A stretch of DNA of 64,000 nt. It comes from Psychrobacter sp. JCM 18900 (GTDB lineage Bacteria > Pseudomonadota > Gammaproteobacteria > Pseudomonadales > Moraxellaceae). The stretch spans positions 124,001 to 188,000 of the forward strand of contig NZ_CAJHBL010000003.1 in the NCBI RefSeq assembly GCF_904846625.1. The letters run 5' to 3'. The notes beneath the pieces were generated by a model. The model searched no databases, was not told where the DNA came from, and saw nothing but the letters and a program-made list of their open reading frames with translations. Shown piece after piece: positions 8,201 to 17,579 of the stretch; within the stretch, counting starts at the first letter, position 1, and every line of letters starts with the position of its first letter. A program made the position numbers and the translations under genes.

Positions 8201-9856
8201 TTAAGCCATCTCTGCGCTGTTTTTTAGATATTGCATAAACAATGGTACAGGACGTCCAGTGGCTGCTTTGTCTTTACCTGAGTTCCATGCAGTACCAGCG
8301 ATGTCTAAATGCGCCCATGCTTGACCTTCTTCAATGAAACGCGATAAGAAGCAGGCGGCAGTTACCGCACCAGCACCTTTACCACCGATGTTTTGCATAT
8401 CAGCGATTGGTGAATCAAGCTGAGCTTGATATTCGTCATCTAAAGGCATATGCCAGATAAGATCGCCTGATAGGTTGCTGGCATTTTCTAAATCAAACAG
8501 GACGTCTTCATCATTACTAAATACGGCTGAACGCACATGGCCTAGTGCAACCACACAAGCGCCAGTCAAGGTGGCAACATCGATGATGGCTTTTGGCTGA
8601 TAACGCTGCACGTAGCACAAGGTATCTGCTAGTACTAAACGACCTTCAGCATCAGTATTCAAGATTTCAACTGATTTACCATTCATCGCTTTGACGATAT
8701 CGCCTGGACGCGTTGCATCACCTGATGGCATGTTTTCAGCACAGGCTAGCGCACCAACGACGTTGATTGGTAGACGCGCTTCACATAAGGCTTTGATTGT
8801 ACCAAGTACTGACGCCGAACCACCCATATCAAACTTCATCTCATCCATCGCCGCACCTGGCTTAATTGAGATACCGCCTGAATCAAAGGTCACGCCTTTA
8901 CCGACTAATACGATAGGTGCGTCGTCATTGGTCGCTTGTGCATTGTCATTGCTATTTTTGCTTGCATTTTTAGCTGACTTTTTGGTTGGTAGTTTATCGG
9001 CCAATGCCTTTAGACCACTCACTTTTGCGTTGCTAGTGGTTTGCTCGATAGTGCCTGCATTTGAACTAAATTCTGATTTACCACGGTATTCCATGAGTAC
9101 CAGCTTACCTTCTTTGGTAGAGCCTTGTGCAACGGCCAAGAAGCAATGCATACCTAGCGCTGACATCTCGTCCTCACCTAGTACCTTCACGGTTAATAGG
9201 TCAGGGTAAGTTTTCGCAAGTTCTTGAGCTTGTTCAGCCATATAAGCTGGGAAGCAAATATTGCCAGGCTCATTGGCCACATCACGAGTGAGGCTCTGAC
9301 CAGCAAATACTGACTGAGCGAAGGCAAGTGCAGGCTGTAGTGACTCATCCGCTAATAGATAAACATCAGTCAATACAGGACTTGCTTGCTCAGACTTATA
9401 CTTGTCAAAGCGGTAGCTTGCTGCCAGTAGATTAAGGGCAAATTGACCAAAATGATTTTCTTCTAGTGCATCACCCAAGGCGACAGTGATAGAAGACACA
9501 CGCTTTTGTGTGCTGCTATAGATGGTATTGGCGATTTTTTGCAGTACTGTATTGTTGAACTTATCAGTGTTACCTACACCGACCAATAGCAGTTGTACAG
9601 GGTTTTGCTTAGTGGTTTTTTTATCACCTGCCAGCGCATAGTCAGCAACAGTCTCACAGGTAGTGCCCTTGAAATGTGATACTTCAATCAGCTGCTCAAT
9701 ACGAGTGGTATATTCGCTTAGCACAGATTCAGCCAGAATATTTTTCTTGTCATCGACCAAAACAACCAGACAAGCATCGTCTTTACTTTTGGCTTCTTTT
9801 TTCAGGATTTTCTGCGTATGGGTCTTTGGTAAATGCTGAGATAATTTGATATTCAT
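8201..9856 (-). CDS. pepA: Leucyl aminopeptidase (M17), PepA
   Basis: Cytosolic metallo-aminopeptidase releasing N-terminal residues; in E. coli PepA also binds DNA in Xer recombination and carAB control. The M17 metal and catalytic residues are visible: K320 and D325 in GKGVTFDSGG, D343 in KFDMGG, and D402 and E404 in NTDAEGR (400-406). All sit exactly 50 positions later than in E. coli PepA. The cause is a low-complexity insertion around residues 262-312, rich in Lys, Ser, Asn and Asp, between the N-terminal domain and the catalytic domain. The ATG at 9856 follows AAGGATAACTAT, a good ribosome binding site. It is first in the pepA-holC operon. Confidence 0.95.
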   Translation of the reverse strand: MNIKLSQHLPKTHTQKILKKEAKSKDDACLVVLVDDKKNILAESVLSEYTTRIEQLIEVSHFKGTTCETVADYALAGDKKTTKQNPVQLLLVGVGNTDKFNNTVLQKIANTIYSSTQKRVSSITVALGDALEENHFGQFALNLLAASYRFDKYKSEQASPVLTDVYLLADESLQPALAFAQSVFAGQSLTRDVANEPGNICFPAYMAEQAQELAKTYPDLLTVKVLGEDEMSALGMHCFLAVAQGSTKEGKLVLMEYRGKSEFSSNAGTIEQTTSNAKVSGLKALADKLPTKKSAKNASKNSNDNAQATNDDAPIVLVGKGVTFDSGGISIKPGAAMDEMKFDMGGSASVLGTIKALCEARLPINVVGALACAENMPSGDATRPGDIVKAMNGKSVEILNTDAEGRLVLADTLCYVQRYQPKAIIDVATLTGACVVALGHVRSAVFSNDEDVLFDLENASNLSGDLIWHMPLDDEYQAQLDSPIADMQNIGGKGAGAVTAACFLSRFIEEGQAWAHLDIAGTAWNSGKDKAATGRPVPLFMQYLKNSAEMA

Positions 9857-10081
9857 ATAGTTATCCTTATTAGAGTTATGAAAATTGCAGGATTTGTATG
9901 TCTGCTTATACCTGTCAGATTATTAGATTATTTGGTCTATCGAGCAATCACAGTAGTGTAGCATATTGCGATAATCGTGCGCAGTTAGCAAGCCTTAGGT
10001 AATACGTTTGAATTATTATGCTGTGCTAACTTGCGCTATGGTTTAGCGGTTACATTATCATTTTTCGATGATGACAACATA

Positions 10082-10693
10082 TTAGCCATTGACCAATTCA
10101 TCGGTCGTTACCATCGCGGCAAATCTGTCTTGTAGTGCGGCCATGGCAGTATCATGCATGATTTCAGCGCTTATCGGCTTTCTTGTAGCGCTAGGTAGAT
10201 CGCGCGTGGCACAGGCATCATGGCAGACAAAACTATCAAAACCTAAATCAAATGCAGCGCGGACGCTTGAGCTGACGCACATATGACTCATAAAACCCGC
10301 AAAAATAATCTGCTTTTTTTCTGCTGCTGAAATCAGTGATTGTAATTGCGTATCATAAAAGGCGTTCGGATGCTTTTTGGCAATTACTGTTTCGCCATCT
10401 TGCGGCTGCAACTGTTCGACGATCTCAACGTTAGCTGATAAAGGATCAAAGACATTCTCTGCACCATGATGGGTAATGTGGAAGATAGGTATATCTTGCT
10501 GACGCGCTTTATCGAGTACTAGGTGTGCATTGGCGATGGCTTTTGCCCCAGCGTCCCCTAATGGCATAGCGCCATCGACATATTCATTTTGATAGTCGAT
10601 AAGAACAAGCGCGCTATTTGACCAGTCAAGCGCATCGAATGTGCCGCCGGCGAGTTCAAGTAGGGTAGAAGGTGTAGAGGTCGTTTTATTCAT
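10082..10693 (-). CDS. Isochorismatase-family cysteine hydrolase
   Basis: Cysteine hydrolase of the isochorismatase-like superfamily (203 residues). The catalytic triad can be placed at D33 (LIDYQNEY), K107 (VIAKKHPNAF) and C139 (GFMSHMCV), with the usual THHGAENVFDP loop between. Members hydrolyse isochorismate, nicotinamide, ureidoacrylate, N-carbamoylsarcosine or similar amides; the specific substrate cannot be read from sequence. The absence of an aryl-carrier domain argues against siderophore isochorismatase. It sits alone between pepA and the divergent lptF, two genes that are direct neighbours in E. coli. ATG at 10693 follows GGAGAATAATACTA, a good ribosome binding site. Confidence 0.85.
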   Translation of the reverse strand: MNKTTSTPSTLLELAGGTFDALDWSNSALVLIDYQNEYVDGAMPLGDAGAKAIANAHLVLDKARQQDIPIFHITHHGAENVFDPLSANVEIVEQLQPQDGETVIAKKHPNAFYDTQLQSLISAAEKKQIIFAGFMSHMCVSSSVRAAFDLGFDSFVCHDACATRDLPSATRKPISAEIMHDTAMAALQDRFAAMVTTDELVNG

Positions 10694-11168
10694 TAGTATT
10701 ATTCTCCGTTTGACTATATAAGTATATTTTTCTATCAGTCAGTCTAGCAATTAATAACAGAGATAAATGTTCGATGATACGAATGACAAACAAACCTTTC
10801 TAAAATAAATAAAGCAAAAACTTAACGCTATAAATGCTATCAATTCGATGTAATTTAAGGTTTTATCAATTGTTTATCCAATATTTGCTATATTCGTTAA
10901 TTACTGTCAATAATGCGTTCTCAGCAAGGTGTAGGTAATGTTTTCAAACACATTTCACAGCCATTTTTAGGCAAAACATGCTAGCATTAGCGGTTATATC
11001 TGTTGCTTGTGTTTATTGAGTATGACTAACCAGTCGCTCAGTAACGTTTACCGTTATTTGAGTATTTAAATGACCCATATCATGCTAGTGATATGTCGTC
11101 GTACGTTCTAAATATTCAATAAGCTCATCAACAATCGCGCGCATACCAACCGTTTAAGAGTACCCATT
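10694..11168. other. Divergent intergenic region before lptF
   Basis: About 475 bases between the leftward isochorismatase-like gene and rightward lptF. It should carry promoters for both. It is AT-rich on the left half and more mixed on the right. No ORF, RNA gene or convincing promoter hexamers were chosen. Confidence 0.4.
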
Positions 11169-12497
11169 GTGATATTACGCCGCTACATGACACAACAAGT
11201 TGCCTCGACCACTGCCTTAGTGTTGGGGTTTTTGGTAGTGATGATGCTTGGTGGTCGTTTGATACGCTATTTTGGCATCGCTGCTGAAGGTCGTTTGGAC
11301 GTCAGCCTACTGTTTACAATCATTGGGTATAACCTACCGTACTTTTTAGAGCTGATATTACCGCTAGCATTCTTTATCGCTTTGATGCTCGTATTTGGCC
11401 GCTTATATGTCGATCAAGAAATGGCAGTGATTAATGCTAGTGGCGTGTCTCGAGGTAAGCTTGCTCGATTGATGACACCGTTAATATTGGCATTGTTCGT
11501 TGGTGAAGCGGCGCTATCTGTCGTTGGTAAACCTTGGGGCGTACGCTCGTCTGAGGCTGTTTGGCAGCAGCAAGCATTGACCAGTGCGTTTGATTTGATT
11601 CGTCCGAACGAGTTTATCAGTAGCGGTAATTACCATTTGTACGTGGGTAGTCTCAGCGATGATAAGAAAAAACTGCAAGATGTGATCTTGATCCAATCTG
11701 AACCTGCGAAAAAAGGTAGTGCTGCTGAAAGTGTCAATGCTAATGCCACTGATATGAATAACACGATTGACAGTGAAACAGCCGAACAAATTGGCATTTC
11801 TGATATCCCAAAAGATATTATAAATAGCGGTGCGAAGGACATTAGCAAAGACACGATTACGTTGGCTAAGCGTGCTGAGCAAGTTGATACTGGCAATAGC
11901 GGCGTGACCCAGTTGGATCTGTTCCAAGGACGTCGTTACGAAGTCGGTGCAGGCAGTCTGAAATATAATCAAGTTGCTTTTGATCGTTATCGCATCACCT
12001 TGACTGAGTCTTCACAGGAAGTTATCACCGAAGACAATATTGAAACGCAGAAGATTGGACCATTGTGGCAAGCCGCAACGAGTATTTCACCATCAGGCAC
12101 AAATAGTGCAATGCGTGCTGCACAAGGTGAGCTTGGCTATCGTTTGGCGCTACCATGGCTGATGATTATCGCGCCTATGTTGGCCGTGCCACTGGCGCAA
12201 GTCCGTCCGCGTCAAGGACGTTGGCTACGCTTGTTTCCTTCTATCTTATTATTTGTCAGCTGTGTATTAGGTATCATCTCGCTAAAAAACGCAGTGAGCA
12301 AAGACAGCATCAGCGTATGGGCGTATGCATGGCTTATCTTAGGATTTATGGCATTGGCGCTTTATATGAATTGGGGTAGCCGCGTGCAACATCGATTGCG
12401 CTTTCGCAAACAAGAAAATAGGCTAGCCGCTGCCGCAACTAACTCAGTTAGCGACATAGACAATCAGAACAACAGCTCACAAGGAGGGCAGTCTTAA
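11169..12497 (+). CDS. lptF: LPS export permease LptF
   Basis: One of the two inner-membrane subunits of the LptB2FG ABC transporter that extracts lipopolysaccharide and drives it through the LptC-LptA bridge. The 442-residue protein has the YjgP/YjgQ layout: a start MILRRYMTQQV, three N-terminal membrane helices, a long periplasmic beta-jellyroll region (about 105-310), and three C-terminal helices (about 325-410). The periplasmic part contains an acidic/Ser-rich insertion (about 175-240) not needed for the fold, which makes the protein longer than E. coli LptF (366). The start codon is GTG, chosen because it places MILRR at the family start. The stop overlaps the lptG start by one base (TAATG), so the two are translationally coupled. 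Confidence 0.93.
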   Translation: MILRRYMTQQVASTTALVLGFLVVMMLGGRLIRYFGIAAEGRLDVSLLFTIIGYNLPYFLELILPLAFFIALMLVFGRLYVDQEMAVINASGVSRGKLARLMTPLILALFVGEAALSVVGKPWGVRSSEAVWQQQALTSAFDLIRPNEFISSGNYHLYVGSLSDDKKKLQDVILIQSEPAKKGSAAESVNANATDMNNTIDSETAEQIGISDIPKDIINSGAKDISKDTITLAKRAEQVDTGNSGVTQLDLFQGRRYEVGAGSLKYNQVAFDRYRITLTESSQEVITEDNIETQKIGPLWQAATSISPSGTNSAMRAAQGELGYRLALPWLMIIAPMLAVPLAQVRPRQGRWLRLFPSILLFVSCVLGIISLKNAVSKDSISVWAYAWLILGFMALALYMNWGSRVQHRLRFRKQENRLAAAATNSVSDIDNQNNSSQGGQS

Positions 12498-13705
12498 TGC
12501 GCTCTTTATTTGCTAAGTCAGACAAGTCTAATCAATTGGCTAAAAAACCTGCCAATTTAAAAGTCCTTAGTCGTTATGTCAAACTTAATGCTCTAGTGGC
12601 TATTATCGCTGCCGTCGTTGGTTTGTGGGCATTACAGCTGATTTTTTCTTACTTATCAGAGCTTGATTCGTTAGATGATAACTACACCATGGGCGAGGCG
12701 CTCAAGTATATCTTTTATCGTTCGCCTTACTTTTTAGAGCAATTTACCCCAACGGGTGCGCTATTGGGTGCTGTCATAGGATTGGGTTTGCTGGCCAATA
12801 AAAGCGAGCTGGTCGTCATGCGCGCGGCTGGGGTCAGTATCTATCGCATCGTCGGCTGGGTATTACAGCCTGCTTTCATATTTGTACTATTGGCATTGGC
12901 TATCAATCAATTCGTCCTACCGTCTTCTAACCAATTAGCGAAACAGATTAATGATGAAGACAGCACCTCATTGGTCACATCAGTACGCGGCTACTGGACG
13001 ATACAGCCACGATTCGAAACCGCAGAAGATGGCAGTGCTACACCTGATGGTAGCGACGTTTTATATATTGATTATGCTGATGTCGCAGGCAACATTGGCG
13101 AGGTGAAACGCTGGCATTTGGATAATAATGGCAATTTGCAAACTGCTGTCCATGCGGAAGGTGGAAAGTATACTGGCCGTGAACCAATTGATGTGAACAG
13201 TGAAAAGCCAAGCGAGCAGTATCGCTACGAGTGGCAGTTAAACGATATGGTTAAGCTCTCTATCAATCAGGGATTTGAGAGTAGCCAAGCTATTTCACCA
13301 TCAGATACGTTAAGCTTACCTTTTGCCCCAGAGTCTGTGTATCTGCTAACGCGTAAGGCAGAGGATTTGTCATTGACGCAGCTGTATGAGCATCGCACGT
13401 TTATGCGCCAACAGGGCAATCGCTCTTTAGATCATGAAGTGGCCTTTTGGCAAAAGCTACTATCGCCATTATCGATATTGTCGCTAGTGATTGTCGCTTG
13501 CTCGTTTGTCTTTGGCTCGCTACGGACGCACAGCTTAGGCTTGCGTATCGTCGTGGCATTGTTGTTTGGTCTACTATTTAGCTATATTCAAGACTTAGTC
13601 GGATTTGTATCGCTGGCGACAGGCTTTTCACCAATGCTCATGGTGCTATTGCCGATTATCGGCAGCGCGCTATTAGGCGGATATTTGATAAAACGTCAGA
13701 TGTAA
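12497..13705 (+). CDS. lptG: LPS export permease LptG
   Basis: Second permease of the LptB2FG LPS exporter. The 402-residue protein starts at an ATG overlapping the lptF stop and has the expected architecture. A cytoplasmic N-terminal extension is followed by LSRYVKLNALVAIIAAVVG as first membrane helix, further helices to about 140, a periplasmic beta-rich domain (about 150-310), and three C-terminal helices ending in GGYLIKRQ. The N-terminal 20 or so residues before VLSRYV are longer than in E. coli LptG. AAGGAGGGCAG just upstream of the ATG is a strong ribosome binding site. The operon ends at the hairpin at 13730-13762. Confidence 0.93.
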   Translation: MRSLFAKSDKSNQLAKKPANLKVLSRYVKLNALVAIIAAVVGLWALQLIFSYLSELDSLDDNYTMGEALKYIFYRSPYFLEQFTPTGALLGAVIGLGLLANKSELVVMRAAGVSIYRIVGWVLQPAFIFVLLALAINQFVLPSSNQLAKQINDEDSTSLVTSVRGYWTIQPRFETAEDGSATPDGSDVLYIDYADVAGNIGEVKRWHLDNNGNLQTAVHAEGGKYTGREPIDVNSEKPSEQYRYEWQLNDMVKLSINQGFESSQAISPSDTLSLPFAPESVYLLTRKAEDLSLTQLYEHRTFMRQQGNRSLDHEVAFWQKLLSPLSILSLVIVACSFVFGSLRTHSLGLRIVVALLFGLLFSYIQDLVGFVSLATGFSPMLMVLLPIIGSALLGGYLIKRQM

Positions 13706-13729
13706 GATGATAGTTAATCATACAAAATA

Positions 13730-13764
13730 AAAAGCACGCTAAATCAGATTTAGCGTGCTTTTTT
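13730..13764. terminator. Bidirectional terminator after lptG
   Basis: Perfect 16-base arms AAAAGCACGCTAAATC / GATTTAGCGTGCTTTT around a single A. A runs and T runs flank both sides, fitting the convergent lptG and methyltransferase genes. Confidence 0.92.
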
Positions 13765-13819
13765 ATGTCGATGTCAATTTTAGTTTAAATGACTGAAACT
13801 CAATCAGGCAAAGCTAAAA

Positions 13820-14428
13820 CTAGTCTTTGGTCGCCATCGTAATCGTATAGGTTTTACCTTGTTTGATTTTATCGCTATTGCCAAAAACTTCGGTAAATGA
13901 GCGTTTCACAAATTGGCGTAGGCCATTGATGGTCACGACATAAAAACGGCCACCTTTACGCATGCGTGCATAGGCATCGAGGAAGTATAAATAATGCTGC
14001 TCTTTACCCACTTTAGCTGGCAAGTTTGACATCACAAGGCTAAAGTCTTTGTCTTTTGCCACATGATTAAAGCCATTTGATAAATGCACATCGACATTGT
14101 TTAGACCATTTTTCTCACAGTTACGACGTGCGTATTCTACCGCCATAAAGTCTTTATCAATCAGCGTATGCTGACCATTTGGACATTCACGTGCTGCCGT
14201 CATACCAAGTACGCCATAACCACAGCCCAAATCGATCGAGTCATCATCTTGCTCAAAATCCACATAATCAAGCAGCATCAAACTACCGTCATCGAGCTTT
14301 TGCGGTGAAAAAATGCCCCATGTGGTCGCAAAATCAAACGGCTTACCCAGCACTTCTTGGCGAAAGTTAATGTCTTCGCGCCAGTGTTCGGCGTTTTTTA
14401 GTAGGTCAGCAGGTGGTCTATGGCTCAT
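13820..14428 (-). CDS. Class I SAM-dependent methyltransferase (MTS/RsmC-like)
   Basis: A 202-residue methyltransferase of the 'small' MTS type, related to the catalytic half of RsmC (16S rRNA G1207 enzyme). SAM-binding motif I is DLGCGYGVLG at 66-75 and the acidic ribose-binding residue follows in LIDKDF. The motif IV position reads SNLPAKVGK (134-142), where N6- and N2-methyltransferases usually have NPPF or NPPI. The Asn and one Pro are kept but shifted, as in single-domain relatives with NPPIRAGK. The start SHRPPADLLKNAEHW and the TWGIFSPQKLD segment match the single-domain RsmC-like proteins. The nucleic-acid substrate is inferred, not shown. It is a single leftward gene. Confidence 0.8.
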   Translation of the reverse strand: MSHRPPADLLKNAEHWREDINFRQEVLGKPFDFATTWGIFSPQKLDDGSLMLLDYVDFEQDDDSIDLGCGYGVLGMTAARECPNGQHTLIDKDFMAVEYARRNCEKNGLNNVDVHLSNGFNHVAKDKDFSLVMSNLPAKVGKEQHYLYFLDAYARMRKGGRFYVVTINGLRQFVKRSFTEVFGNSDKIKQGKTYTITMATKD

Positions 14429-14669
14429 GAGATTCTCGGATAATAGATAGGTAAAAGGTAGTGCGCAGCCCAGTTAGGCAGCATGTACATCATGACGCAC
14501 TTTAATAAGGGTATTGTAACGAGAAAAGGATGGGTTTGCAGCTATCTATTTCTAGAACTGCATTTTGCTGTATCGCAAAAATTTTTAAGAAAAAATGCTA
14601 GAGATATTAGATAAGAGGTATCGCTTAATATAGAATCGAATTTAACCTAATAGTCGCCAAGTATTATTT

Positions 14670-15113
14670 ATGCCAGACATTATATTCGTATCTAAAGTAG
14701 ACTTCTGGCTCGCACTGTTACTTTGGAGTTTGAGTTTATTTACTGTGTTTGTTCCATTATGGCAGTGGAAGCGAGGTGCTCACAAATCCCTCATATAAAC
14801 TATATTAATGACGGTTATTCTCATACCTTTTGCAGCACTAATGCTCATCCCTTTTTTCGGTACTAAGTACATATTAACGAATGACCAACTACAAGTAGAT
14901 AGTGGGTTCTCTGTTCAAAAAATTGAGATTGCAGATATCACCTATATTACGCCGACTCGAAGTATGAGTTCTGCGCCAGCACTATCACTGGATAGAATTA
15001 AAATAGAATATCGGAACAAAGAAGTATTGATATCACCGAAAGATAGAGCAAGTTTTTATCAAGAAATACGAGCACGTAATCCTAGAATAGTGATAGATAC
15101 AGCAGGCGAATAG
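14670..15113 (+). pseudogene. PH-domain membrane protein gene interrupted by an in-frame TAA
   Basis: From ATG 14670 the frame encodes 42 residues including a hydrophobic helix (VDFWLALLLWSLSLFTVFVP), then meets TAA at 14796-14798. The same frame continues as a second open part (ATG 14808 to stop 15113, 101 residues) starting with another hydrophobic helix. It then has FGTKYILTNDQLQVDSG, KIEIADITYITPTRS, SSAPALSLDRIKIEY and EVLISPKDRASFYQEI. Together the two parts make up the usual layout of small bacterial PH-domain (bPH) proteins: an opening KVDxWLA helix, a second helix, then the PH fold. A single nonsense codon therefore splits an otherwise intact gene of about 147 codons. The downstream part could still be translated from 14808, but no ribosome binding site is evident. 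The function of the family is unknown. Confidence 0.75.
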
Positions 15114-15176
15114 AATGGCATTATAGTTAGCCGCATTCAGCCATATATCGTTACTGATATTGAATTTTTCTTGAAA

Positions 15177-15506
15177 CTACTTTCTCAAACTCTTCTTTAA
15201 TAAATGATCAAATATAAATGGCCCAAATGGTAAAAACGAGCCGAGCACACCTGCAGGTAGCGCCCAAAGCGGCATTTTTATTCTGCTCGCGGTAATAATT
15301 AGCACCATGACATAAGCAACGAATAATACCCCATGCACTGGACCGACATAGCTCACCGCTTCTGGAATATCGAACATATATTTGAGTGGCATCGCGATAC
15401 CAAGTAACAATAGAAAAGATGTACCTTCTAAATAACCCATGATAGTAAGGTTTTTGAGTGCAGAGTTTTGACGCTTTGTTAAGGCAGACGGTTGAGCTTG
15501 CGACAC
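15177..15506 (-). CDS. DUF3817 small integral membrane protein
   Basis: Membrane protein of 109 residues with three predicted helices. It shows the DUF3817 pattern: LKNLTIMGYLEGTSFLLLLG in the first helix, AMPLKYMFDIPEAVSYVGPVHG in the loop and second helix start, then a third helix and a basic tail ending KKSLRK. The start is GTG at 15506, supported by AAAGGAA at about 8 bases upstream. It is the last gene of the leftward run that begins at recN. The function of DUF3817 proteins is not known. Confidence 0.82.
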   Translation of the reverse strand: MSQAQPSALTKRQNSALKNLTIMGYLEGTSFLLLLGIAMPLKYMFDIPEAVSYVGPVHGVLFVAYVMVLIITASRIKMPLWALPAGVLGSFLPFGPFIFDHLLKKSLRK

Positions 15507-15574
15507 GATATATTCCTTTTACAATCATCAATAATATTAGATTTCAATGCTGCCCATATGGCAATATGGCAAGG

Positions 15575-16513
15575 CTACCCTCGTGGATGATGCTCCGCAT
15601 GTAATTTCTGCAATCTCGCCGTTGCCACATGAGTATAGATTTGCGTGGTGGACAAATCACTATGTCCTAGCAATAACTGCACACTACGCAAGTCTGCACC
15701 ATGATTGAGTAAATGCGTGGCAAAGGCATGACGTAACGTATGCGGGGATAATTCTTTATCGATACTGGCAACTTTGGCGTACTTCTTAAGTAGATACCAA
15801 AAGTTCTGCCGTGTCATATAGCCGCCTTGCGCCGTCAAAAATACCGCTTGGCAATTCCCCGACTTCAAATGCGCAATCAAATCTCCACGCCCATGAGACA
15901 GATAATCTTCCAATGCATCCGCTGCATATTCGCCGAGGGGCACCAGTCGCGTTTTATTCCCTTTACCCGTGATTTGTAGCCAGCCTGAGTTTAGATTCAC
16001 TTGCTCTAATGAGAGGTTAATCAACTCACTCACTCGCAGACCGCAGGCGTATAAAACTTCTAGCATAGCCTTATCACGGAGACCGAGCGCGGTGCTGGTA
16101 TCAGGTGCGGCAAGTAGATTATCGACATCCGCTTCAGCTAAGTCTTTTGGCAGCGGACGTCCGAGTTTTGGGCTTTTGATACGTTCACAAGGATTGTCCT
16201 CACGCAGATTACTGGCAATCATCCATAGATAAAACTGACGCAAGCTTGAGAGCATGCGTGCTTGGGTACGTGGGGTTTTGCCATCTTTAGCAAGGAGTGA
16301 CAGACAGTGCAGCACATCATCAGGCTGCCAGCGTGTCAGGGCGATAGGATTGGTCAGCTCGCAAGAGCGTAGGTCACGGACGTACGCATTGCGAGTACGC
16401 GTCGCTAGACCGCGCGCCAGCATGGCTTGACGAAACTCAGTCATATAAGCTGGCTCATCATCGACCGCTAATGCTTTAGGTTGGCGTTGTTGCACGGCAC
16501 GATCACGGCTCAT
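15575..16513 (-). CDS. xerD: Tyrosine recombinase XerD
   Basis: Site-specific tyrosine recombinase that, with XerC, resolves chromosome dimers at dif. All catalytic residues are present: R160 (GLRVSEL), K184 (GKGNK), H258 and R261 (HTLRHAFATH), H284 (LLGHSDLST) and nucleophile Y293 (QIYTHV). An N-terminal SAM-like core-binding domain covers about 22-110. The first 20 residues, rich in Arg and Gln, are an extension. XerD was chosen over XerC because of the IKSPKLGRPLPKDL linker and the GHSDLSTTQIYTHVA tail typical of XerD; the distinction is inferred. It follows the TusA-like gene in the same orientation. Confidence 0.88.
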   Translation of the reverse strand: MSRDRAVQQRQPKALAVDDEPAYMTEFRQAMLARGLATRTRNAYVRDLRSCELTNPIALTRWQPDDVLHCLSLLAKDGKTPRTQARMLSSLRQFYLWMIASNLREDNPCERIKSPKLGRPLPKDLAEADVDNLLAAPDTSTALGLRDKAMLEVLYACGLRVSELINLSLEQVNLNSGWLQITGKGNKTRLVPLGEYAADALEDYLSHGRGDLIAHLKSGNCQAVFLTAQGGYMTRQNFWYLLKKYAKVASIDKELSPHTLRHAFATHLLNHGADLRSVQLLLGHSDLSTTQIYTHVATARLQKLHAEHHPRG

Positions 16514-16579
16514 AGGACGATACTCAGGTAGGGGTTAAGTTAGCGATGACAGATAGTCATTAATATAACATCAAACCTA

Positions 16580-16918
16580 TCATGCCATTTTTTTCTTAAC
16601 CAGATAGCGATATAGCGTTACGCTCGCAGGCGTATTATCATCGCTATCGATGGTGATTTCGTTAGGATCAGCATCTAAGCTTACATTTTCAGCCAGTGTT
16701 TCTTGACCGATTAGCTCATGACCCAAATGACGACAGAAATTCGGAATGTCGCGCGTGGTAGCCGGATCCGTCGCCAATATTTCAATCACTTCGCCGCCAT
16801 CTGCTTTGCGAATGACGCGGTGTAGCATCATGACAGGCTCAGGACAAATCAGCCCTTGAGTATCTAAGTGATGGTGGATAGGCGTGTCTGGTATCGAAGT
16901 GTTCATAGTCATTATCAT
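16580..16918 (-). CDS. tusA: TusA-family sulfurtransferase
   Basis: Small sulfur-carrier protein. The hallmark is DTQGLICPEPVMMLHRVIRK, where C25 in the CPEP motif would carry the persulfide; TADPATTRDI-like and FCRHLGHEL follow as in TusA. In E. coli TusA passes sulfur from IscS to TusBCD for 2-thiouridine in tRNA. The protein (112 residues) is longer than E. coli TusA (81), with a His-rich N-terminal lead (IHHHLD) and a C-terminal extension ending VKKKMA. Three ATGs (codons 1, 3, 5) are close together; none has a strong ribosome binding site, so the exact start is uncertain. It is part of the leftward recN-to-xerD run. No tusBCD genes are in the window. Confidence 0.85.
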   Translation of the reverse strand: MIMTMNTSIPDTPIHHHLDTQGLICPEPVMMLHRVIRKADGGEVIEILATDPATTRDIPNFCRHLGHELIGQETLAENVSLDADPNEITIDSDDNTPASVTLYRYLVKKKMA

Positions 16919-16998
16919 AAAGCTAAATAAGTGGGTTTAAGGATGAGTAGGGTAAGTAGTTTGCTTAATTGCTTATCGCGGCGTACTTTGTAGATCGT

Positions 16999-17493
16999 CT
17001 ATGCTTTAGTACTTTCAGCCTCTTCGTCGGCATCAGGCGTATCAGCTACTTCTAGAAAGTTAAAAAACCGCTTAAAGCTTACTTTAAATAAAAATGCCAC
17101 ACCCAACCAACAAGATAGCCCTAACCATGCAGTATCGGCAAAAATTAATCCGCCAACCAATATAATGGTTGATACACCAATACTCATGGCAATCATCGAC
17201 GGTTGGTTTAAGCGATAACGATAAACGACCAATGCATCGTAAATAGTAACAGGTATCGTGAGGGCTACTAGGGCGTAGGGCAAATTATAAAATAACTGAT
17301 AAAGCAGCTGGTTATCATGGAAGGCTTTGATACTAGCAATCGTGCCAAAGACCACAAATGCAGAAATAGCCGCATAAATGAGATAAATCGCTATTTGGTT
17401 GGCACGCTGTGCGCCTTTAATACGGGCAATAGCCAGTGGAGCAAAACCATGCTGTGACTTATGTTGCGAAGATTGGTCTGAGACAGTGGTCAT
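16999..17493 (-). CDS. Hypothetical four-helix membrane protein
   Basis: Not recognised. The 164-residue protein has a polar N terminus, four predicted membrane helices (roughly 35-55, 68-88, 98-118, 121-141), a basic loop FKVSFKRFFNF and an acidic C-terminal tail (DTPDADEEAESTKA). The loop between helices 2 and 3 contains VVYRYRLNQPS. The gene lies between ruvX and tusA in one orientation with gaps of under 100 bases, so it is probably expressed with them. It may be a genus-level membrane protein; no function is proposed. Confidence 0.7.
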   Translation of the reverse strand: MTTVSDQSSQHKSQHGFAPLAIARIKGAQRANQIAIYLIYAAISAFVVFGTIASIKAFHDNQLLYQLFYNLPYALVALTIPVTIYDALVVYRYRLNQPSMIAMSIGVSTIILVGGLIFADTAWLGLSCWLGVAFLFKVSFKRFFNFLEVADTPDADEEAESTKA

Positions 17494-17579
17494 AGTAATC
17501 AGTCATTTATCCGTTAAGAAGTACGATGTATTGAAGTGACATTATAGCCGCACACGTGTCTTTTACCTATTTGGCTGCT

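Noticed and set aside
8691..9209. 172-codon rightward open frame antisense to pepA
   Set aside because: It lies fully within pepA, which has complete catalytic motifs; composition is that of an antisense shadow.
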